Below are positions 58,731 to 64,000 of a stretch of 64,000 nt of DNA, in pieces. Location of the stretch: contig CAMJQA010000003.1 in NCBI GenBank assembly GCA_946407895.1, forward strand, positions 40,295 through 104,294, read 5' to 3'. Numbering within the stretch: position 1 is the stretch's first letter; every line of letters begins with the position of its first letter. Position numbers and translations under genes: made by a program. This DNA comes from an uncultured Prevotellaceae bacterium (lineage in GTDB: Bacteria > Bacteroidota > Bacteroidia > Bacteroidales > Bacteroidaceae). The notes under the pieces were generated by a model. It did not search any database. It had not been told where the DNA came from and saw nothing but the letters and a program-made list of their open reading frames with translations.

Positions 58731-60137
58731 ATGGCCGAATCACCACAGATATTGTGGCAACGCTGCATGGAGATATTCCGAAGCAACGTGAACGAACAGC
58801 AGTTCCAGACATGGTTCATGCCGATGAAGTTCAAGTCCTTCAGCGCCCAGAAGATGGAACTGACGGTTTTCATACCGTCTCAGTTCTTCTTCGAGTACCT
58901 GGAGGCACACTTCCGTCGTCTGCTGCATCTGACCCTGCGCCGAGTCTTCGGAGCCCAAGTCACCTTGAAGTACAAGGTTGAAGTGGCCAGCAATGAAACC
59001 GTAACGGTTGAGAGCGACAACGTGATCGAGAGGGAAGCACCCCAGCAGGCCACCGGCGTCAACAAGTCGCCGACGATGCTGCAGGCGGTAGGGCATGCCC
59101 AGGACCTTGACTCGCAGCTCAACTCGAAGCAGAACTTCGACAACTTCATTGAGGGCATCAGCAACAAGCTGCCTCGCAGCGTTGGGATGTCCATTGCCGA
59201 GAATCCAAGCCAGCAGGCCTTCAACCCCCTGTTTATTTACGGGCCGAGCGGTGTGGGCAAGACCCACCTGGTAAATGCCATCGGTACAAGGCTGAAAGAA
59301 CTGCACCCTGAGAAAAGGGTGCTCTACCTGAGCGCGAATCTCTTCCAGATTCAATACACGGACTCCATCCGCCACAACACGTTCAACGACTTCATGCGTT
59401 TCTACCAGAGCATCGACGTACTCATCATGGACGACATTCAGGAGATGATAGGCGTGGCCAAGACGCAGTACGCCTTCTTCCACATCTTCAATCACCTGAG
59501 GCAGAACGGACGCTACATCATACTGACCAGCGACCGTCCGCCAACGGCAATGCAGGGCATGGAAGACCGCCTCATCACGCGCTTCAAGTGCGGACTGATG
59601 GCCGAGCTGGAACGCCCCGAGGAACAGCTGCGACGCGATATCCTGAAGAGCAAGATCAAGCACGACGGACTACGCATTCCGCAGGACGTCATCAACTACA
59701 TCTCTGAGAACGTTTCAGACAGCGTGCGCGAACTGGAAGGCGTGGTACACAGCCTGATGGCCTACTCCGTCGTTTACAACCGCGAGGTTGACCTGGACTT
59801 TGCCATGCGGGTAATGAAGCGCAGCATGCGCACCGAGCAGAAGCCCGTAACGATGGACGCCATCATAGAGAGCACCTGCGAACATTATAATATAAAGCAG
59901 GAAGAGATATACGGGAAGAGCAGGAAGGCAAACATCGTGCTGGTGCGCCAGCTGAGCATGTACCTGGCACAGCAGCACACGAAGCTGACCATTAGCAAGA
60001 TTGGCACCCTGGTAGGAGGGCGGAACCACGCCACCGTCATTCACAGCGTGAAGACGATTGAGGACAGGATGAAGGTTGACAAGGAATTCCGGAAGACAGT
60101 AGCCGAGCTGGAAAACAAACTAAAGGATAGACTATGA
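58731..60137 (+). CDS. dnaA: Chromosomal replication initiator protein DnaA
   Basis: NPLFIYGPSGVGKTHLVNAIGTRLKELHPEKRVLYLSANLF...GGRNHATVIHSVKTIEDRM. Confidence 0.98.
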   Translation: MAESPQILWQRCMEIFRSNVNEQQFQTWFMPMKFKSFSAQKMELTVFIPSQFFFEYLEAHFRRLLHLTLRRVFGAQVTLKYKVEVASNETVTVESDNVIEREAPQQATGVNKSPTMLQAVGHAQDLDSQLNSKQNFDNFIEGISNKLPRSVGMSIAENPSQQAFNPLFIYGPSGVGKTHLVNAIGTRLKELHPEKRVLYLSANLFQIQYTDSIRHNTFNDFMRFYQSIDVLIMDDIQEMIGVAKTQYAFFHIFNHLRQNGRYIILTSDRPPTAMQGMEDRLITRFKCGLMAELERPEEQLRRDILKSKIKHDGLRIPQDVINYISENVSDSVRELEGVVHSLMAYSVVYNREVDLDFAMRVMKRSMRTEQKPVTMDAIIESTCEHYNIKQEEIYGKSRKANIVLVRQLSMYLAQQHTKLTISKIGTLVGGRNHATVIHSVKTIEDRMKVDKEFRKTVAELENKLKDRL

Positions 60138-61369
60138 ACATCAAGAACCGCAGAACGATTCGCCAATATACTCAGCAGCCCATTACAGATGAGCTGCTGA
60201 ATCGGTTATTGGACGACGCAGCCAGAACGCAGACAATGGGCAACCTGCAACTGTACAGCGTAGTGGTAACCCGCGACCCGGAGATGAAGGAACGACTGGC
60301 TCCCGCACACTTCGGGCAGCCGATGGTGACGTCGGCTCCTGTGGTCCTGACGATTTGCGCCGATTTCCGGCGAACCACGGACTGGTGCCTCATGCGCGAG
60401 GCCAGCCCCGGCTATGACAACATGCTGAGCTTCATGAATGCCGCCACCGATGCGCTGCTCTACACCCAGACGTTCTGCAACCTGGCCGAGGAGGCCGGGC
60501 TGGGCGTGTGCTACCTGGGCACCACCATATACATGCCTCAGGAAATCATCGACATACTCCAGCTGCCTCAGCTGGTAGTCCCCGTTGCTACGCTCACCGT
60601 AGGCTGGCCGGCCGAGGAACCGCCGCTGACGGACCGCCTGCCCCTGGAGGCCTTCGTGCACCAGGAGGTTTACCAGCCGTATGACGAGGAGCGCATCGAC
60701 GCCCTGTACGCCGACAAGGAGCAGAGGCCCGAGAACCTGAAGTTCCTGGAGATAAACGAGAAGAAGACGCTGGCGCAGATATTCACCGACATACGCTACA
60801 CGCGCAAGGACAACGAGGCCATGTCGCAGGGACTGCTGAACGTGCTTTGCCAGCAAGGCTTCCTGAAGACGTCGGACCTCACCTACCCCATCATGCCCAT
60901 GATAGAGACCAGGCCCGAGGTGCTGGAGTGCGACGTGGTGCGCTTCCAGAACAACAAGGAGAAGTGGGTGGCCTTCGTGGGGCTGATGGACAACCAGCCG
61001 TACGAGATATTCACCGGGCTGATGGACGACGAAGAAGGGATTGCGCTGCCGAAGAGCGTGACGCGCGGGCGCATCATCAAGCACGTTGAGAGGGACGGAC
61101 AGAAACGATACGACTTCCAGTTCGAGAACAAGCGCGGATACAAGACCACCGTAGAGGGACTGAGCGAGAAGTTCAATCCCGAATACTGGAACTATGCCAA
61201 GCTCATCAGCGGCGTGCTGCGCTACCGTATGCCGCTGGACCACGTCATCCGCCTGGTCGGTTCGCTGCAGCTCGACAGCGACAGCATCAACTCCTGGAAG
61301 AGCGGTGTGGCACGCGCCCTGAAGAAATACCTGCCCGGCTCCACCACCGAGGACGAGAAATTCGAATAG
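60134..61369 (+). CDS. Nitroreductase domain fused to a class II RNR C-terminal-like region
   Basis: N-term RRTIRQYTQQPITDELLNRLLDDAARTQTMGNLQLYSVVV...; C-term RPEVLECDVVRFQNNKEKWVAFVGLMDNQPYEIFTGLMDDEEGIALPKSV...SDSINSWKSGVARALKKYLPG. Confidence 0.8.
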   Translation: MNIKNRRTIRQYTQQPITDELLNRLLDDAARTQTMGNLQLYSVVVTRDPEMKERLAPAHFGQPMVTSAPVVLTICADFRRTTDWCLMREASPGYDNMLSFMNAATDALLYTQTFCNLAEEAGLGVCYLGTTIYMPQEIIDILQLPQLVVPVATLTVGWPAEEPPLTDRLPLEAFVHQEVYQPYDEERIDALYADKEQRPENLKFLEINEKKTLAQIFTDIRYTRKDNEAMSQGLLNVLCQQGFLKTSDLTYPIMPMIETRPEVLECDVVRFQNNKEKWVAFVGLMDNQPYEIFTGLMDDEEGIALPKSVTRGRIIKHVERDGQKRYDFQFENKRGYKTTVEGLSEKFNPEYWNYAKLISGVLRYRMPLDHVIRLVGSLQLDSDSINSWKSGVARALKKYLPGSTTEDEKFE

Positions 61370-61373
61370 CCAC

Positions 61374-61739
61374 ATGAGCGACGTCAGCCTCTGCATAAAC
61401 CGCCTGAAGCTGTATGCCTACCACGGCGTACTGCCGCAGGAACAGAAGGTAGGAGCCAACTTCTACCTGACGATAAATGCGCGCGTGGCGGCCGACCGCG
61501 CGGCGCTGGAGGAGGACGACCTGGCGGGAACGGTGAACTATGCGGAGGTCATCAGGGCCGCTACCGAGGAGATGCAGACGGCCAGCCGGCTGCTGGAGCA
61601 CGTGGCGCACCGCATTGCCCGCCGGCTGCTGGACGACTTCGGGCGCATAAGGGAAGTCAGCGTGACGCTGGAGAAGGAGAACCCGCCCCTGCGGGCCCAG
61701 ACCGAGCACGTCAGCGTAGGGCTTACCCTGGCAAGATGA
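61374..61739 (+). CDS. folB: Dihydroneopterin aldolase
   Basis: LCINRLKLYAYHGVLPQEQKVGANFYLTINARVAADRAALEEDDLAGTVNYAEV. Confidence 0.93.
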   Translation: MSDVSLCINRLKLYAYHGVLPQEQKVGANFYLTINARVAADRAALEEDDLAGTVNYAEVIRAATEEMQTASRLLEHVAHRIARRLLDDFGRIREVSVTLEKENPPLRAQTEHVSVGLTLAR

Positions 61740-61835
61740 AACCTACTCTGCAAGATGAAGCCTACTGCCAGATGAAGCCTACTCTGCAAGATGAAGCCTA
61801 CTGCAAGATGAAGCCTGCCCCGGCCGGATGAAGCC
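61733..61835. repeat. Short ~18-bp tandem repeats at the folB 3' end
   Basis: (a)agatgaaRcctactctgc-type units, five to six copies, the first inside the last folB codons. Confidence 0.85.
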
Positions 61836-61896
61836 CAGGCCAGGCGAACCGATAATTAAAGACAAACATTCATAAACTAATAACAAGATTGGAACC

Positions 61897-63591
61897 ATGA
61901 AGCATCTGTTTTCTGCACTTGCCCTGATGGCAACGACGCTGTGCCTGCATGCGCAGCGCGTAGAGAAAGAATTGGCCGACCCGGCGCCCGCAGCGGCCGA
62001 GGCCTGGCAGAACGTTAAGGACATTACCCTGGCCTGGGGAAGCACCGACGAGCGCTATTCGCGCAGCGAGGTACCCGCCCTGCAGAAGGCCCCCAAGCGG
62101 CTCAGCCTGCACGGCTGGAAGGGTGAGCGGCTGAGCGCGCAGGCCGTGCTGACCGCTCCCACGGAGATAGGGAACGTCAGCCTGAGCGTAAGCGACCTGG
62201 TGAGCGGGCGGAAGCGCATTGCCGCCAGCAACGTGCTGCGCTACTTCGTATGCTACACCATGAGCGACAAGGACTCGGGCCGCAAGGACTCCCTGCTGGT
62301 GGCCGACCGCCTGTCGCCCGTAGCCGGCATGGCCGTGGCGGCGAAGAGCGTGAGGCCCATCTGGCTGGACATACGCATTCCGCAGGATGCCGAGGCCGGA
62401 ACCTACACGGCCACGCTGACCGCCCAGTGCGACGGGCGAGAGCTCAGGGTGCCCTTCTCCGTGGAGGTGGCGAACCGCACGCTGCCCGCCCCGAAGGACT
62501 GGAAGTTCCACCTCGACCTGTGGCAGAACCCCTACGCCGTGGCGCGGTACTACGGCGTGCCGCTGTGGAGCAAGCAGCACTTCGACCTGATGCGACCCGT
62601 CATGAAGCACTATGCCGACGCCGGAGGAAAGGTCATCACGTGCTCCATCATACAGCGCCCCTGGAACGGACAGACCGAGGACCCCTTCGAGAGCATGATT
62701 GCGAAGATGAAGACCATCGACGGACAGTGGCGCTATGACTACACGGTGTTCGACCGGTGGGTGCAGTTCATGATGGACTGCGGCGTGACGAAGCAGATCG
62801 ACTGCTACACGCTGGTGCCCTGGCACTACCGCTTCGACTACTTCGACATGGCCTCCAACAGCGTGCGATACGTGGACTGCAAGCCCGGCGAGAAGGAGTA
62901 CGAGGACTTCATACTGCCCTTCCTGCGCGACTTTGCCGCCCACCTGAAGCAGCGGGGATGGTTCAGCCGCACGTGCATTGCCATGGACGAGCGGCCGATG
63001 GACCAGATGCAGGCCACATACAATATCGTTAAGCGGGCCGACCCCGACTACCGCATAGAGGGAGCCTTCAACTACTTCCCCGAGTTCACGGCCAACGTAC
63101 ACGACGTAAGCGTAGCCTACCAGTACGACCTCATCGACGAGAAGACGCTCAGCGAGCGCCGACGGAAGAACGACCCCATAACATTCTACACCTGCTGCGG
63201 CCCGGCATGGCCCAACACGTTCACCTTCTCGCCCCCAGCCGAGTCGGCCTACATGGGATGGCACGCCGCCGCTGCCGGATACGACGGATACCTGCGCTGG
63301 GCCTTCAACAGCTGGGTGAAGGCACCCTGCCAGGACTCGCGCTTCCGCACGTGGCCCTCGGGCGACTGCTTCTTCGTCTATCCCGGCGAGAGCAGCATCC
63401 GCATGGAGCGGCTGGTGCAGGGCATACAGGACTACGAGAAGATTCAGCTGCTCATGGGCGAGCTGACGGGACGCAAGCTGGACCTGCTCAGGCAGACCGT
63501 GGAGAAGTTCCGCTCCAACAAGTATGAGCCCAAGGACGATGCCGCACAGATGATACGCCAGGCCGAGGCCGTGCTACGGCAGCTGGAATAG
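61897..63591 (+). CDS. DUF4091/GH123-like secreted glycoside hydrolase
   Basis: Signal peptide; IRIPQDAEAGTYTATLT...FHLDLWQNPYAVARYYGVPLWSKQHFDLMRPVMKHYADAGGKVITCSII...CIAMDERPMDQM. Confidence 0.85.
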   Translation: MKHLFSALALMATTLCLHAQRVEKELADPAPAAAEAWQNVKDITLAWGSTDERYSRSEVPALQKAPKRLSLHGWKGERLSAQAVLTAPTEIGNVSLSVSDLVSGRKRIAASNVLRYFVCYTMSDKDSGRKDSLLVADRLSPVAGMAVAAKSVRPIWLDIRIPQDAEAGTYTATLTAQCDGRELRVPFSVEVANRTLPAPKDWKFHLDLWQNPYAVARYYGVPLWSKQHFDLMRPVMKHYADAGGKVITCSIIQRPWNGQTEDPFESMIAKMKTIDGQWRYDYTVFDRWVQFMMDCGVTKQIDCYTLVPWHYRFDYFDMASNSVRYVDCKPGEKEYEDFILPFLRDFAAHLKQRGWFSRTCIAMDERPMDQMQATYNIVKRADPDYRIEGAFNYFPEFTANVHDVSVAYQYDLIDEKTLSERRRKNDPITFYTCCGPAWPNTFTFSPPAESAYMGWHAAAAGYDGYLRWAFNSWVKAPCQDSRFRTWPSGDCFFVYPGESSIRMERLVQGIQDYEKIQLLMGELTGRKLDLLRQTVEKFRSNKYEPKDDAAQMIRQAEAVLRQLE

Positions 63592-63618
63592 GCTGACGGT
63601 TATAGCAGACGCGTCGAA

Positions 63619-63646
63619 GGCGGAGTGCACCCCGGTGCACTCCGCC
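63619..63646 (+). terminator. Terminator after GH123-like gene
   Basis: GGCGGAGTGCACC-CC-GGTGCACTCCGCC then TTTG. Confidence 0.8.
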
Positions 63647-63667
63647 TTTGTCGTAGGATAGTCCCTG

Positions 63668-64000
63668 CACGCTGCAGGAGCTTTCCCGAAGGCTTCGGAT
63701 GGGCCAAGCACGCTGCAGGAGCTTTCCCGAACGCTTCGGATTGGCCTTGCACGCTGCAGGAGCATTTCCGAAGGCTTCGGATGGGCCTTGCACGCTGCAG
63801 GAGCATTTCCGAAGGCTTCGGATTGGCCTTGCACGCTGCAGGAGCTTCCCGAACGCTTCAGAATGGCCCTGCGCTCTGCAGGAGCATTTCCGAAGGCTTC
63901 GGATTGGCCTTGCACGCTGCAGGGGCATTCCGAAGGCTTCGGATTGGCCTTGCACGCTGCAGGAGCATTTCCGAAGGCTTCGGATTGGCCTTGCACGCTG
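63668..64000. repeat. 41-bp tandem array, at least 8 full copies, running off the window
   Basis: cacgctgcagg-type starts at 63668, 63709, 63750, 63791, 63832, 63872, 63913, 63953, 63994; units contain the 15-nt palindrome TCCGAAG-G-CTTCGGA. Confidence 0.95.

Noticed and set aside
61870-63264. 464-aa minus-strand ORF
   Set aside because: Antisense to the GH123-like gene; low-information composition.
63488-63996. Minus-strand ORFs with SEAFGNAPAAC repeats
   Set aside because: They are translations of the 41-bp array and are interrupted by 40-bp units.
63668-64000. CRISPR array
   Set aside because: The whole unit is conserved, there are no unique spacers, and no cas genes are present; the same holds for the other arrays.

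Overview
This 64 kb window is chromosomal DNA from a high-GC Bacteroidales (Prevotella/Bacteroides-like) bacterium. Evidence: TTTG-N19-TAnnTTTG promoters, fimbrillin-like lipoproteins, DUF6261/HU-HIG proteins, and DUF4230/DUF4738/DUF3575 families. It carries a glycan-degradation cluster, the ilvDBN-thioesterase-ilvC operon, aroC, lysS-gpsA-pgi, DUF4230 pairs, ansA-uvrA, two cstA genes around umuDC, an amidase-MCE pair, dnaA, folB and a GH123-like gene. I saw no rRNA, tRNA, CRISPR array or prophage. The most unusual content is: (1) two paralogous cassettes with the same order: ~50-aa peptide (YExPxTRVVxLQ), fimbrillin-like lipoprotein with a swapped C-terminal domain, tandem-repeat array, and a DUF6261 or HU-like gene ending in DAGDGME. 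A third, orphaned copy of that tail also exists. (2) A family of 41-42 bp intergenic arrays, each unit holding a 15-nt odd palindrome of different sequence in a conserved spacer. (3) An apparent fusion of a nitroreductase to the C-terminal region of a B12-type ribonucleotide reductase. (4) An orphan HpaII-like restriction endonuclease candidate. All family calls are by eye from the supplied translations; no database search was run.
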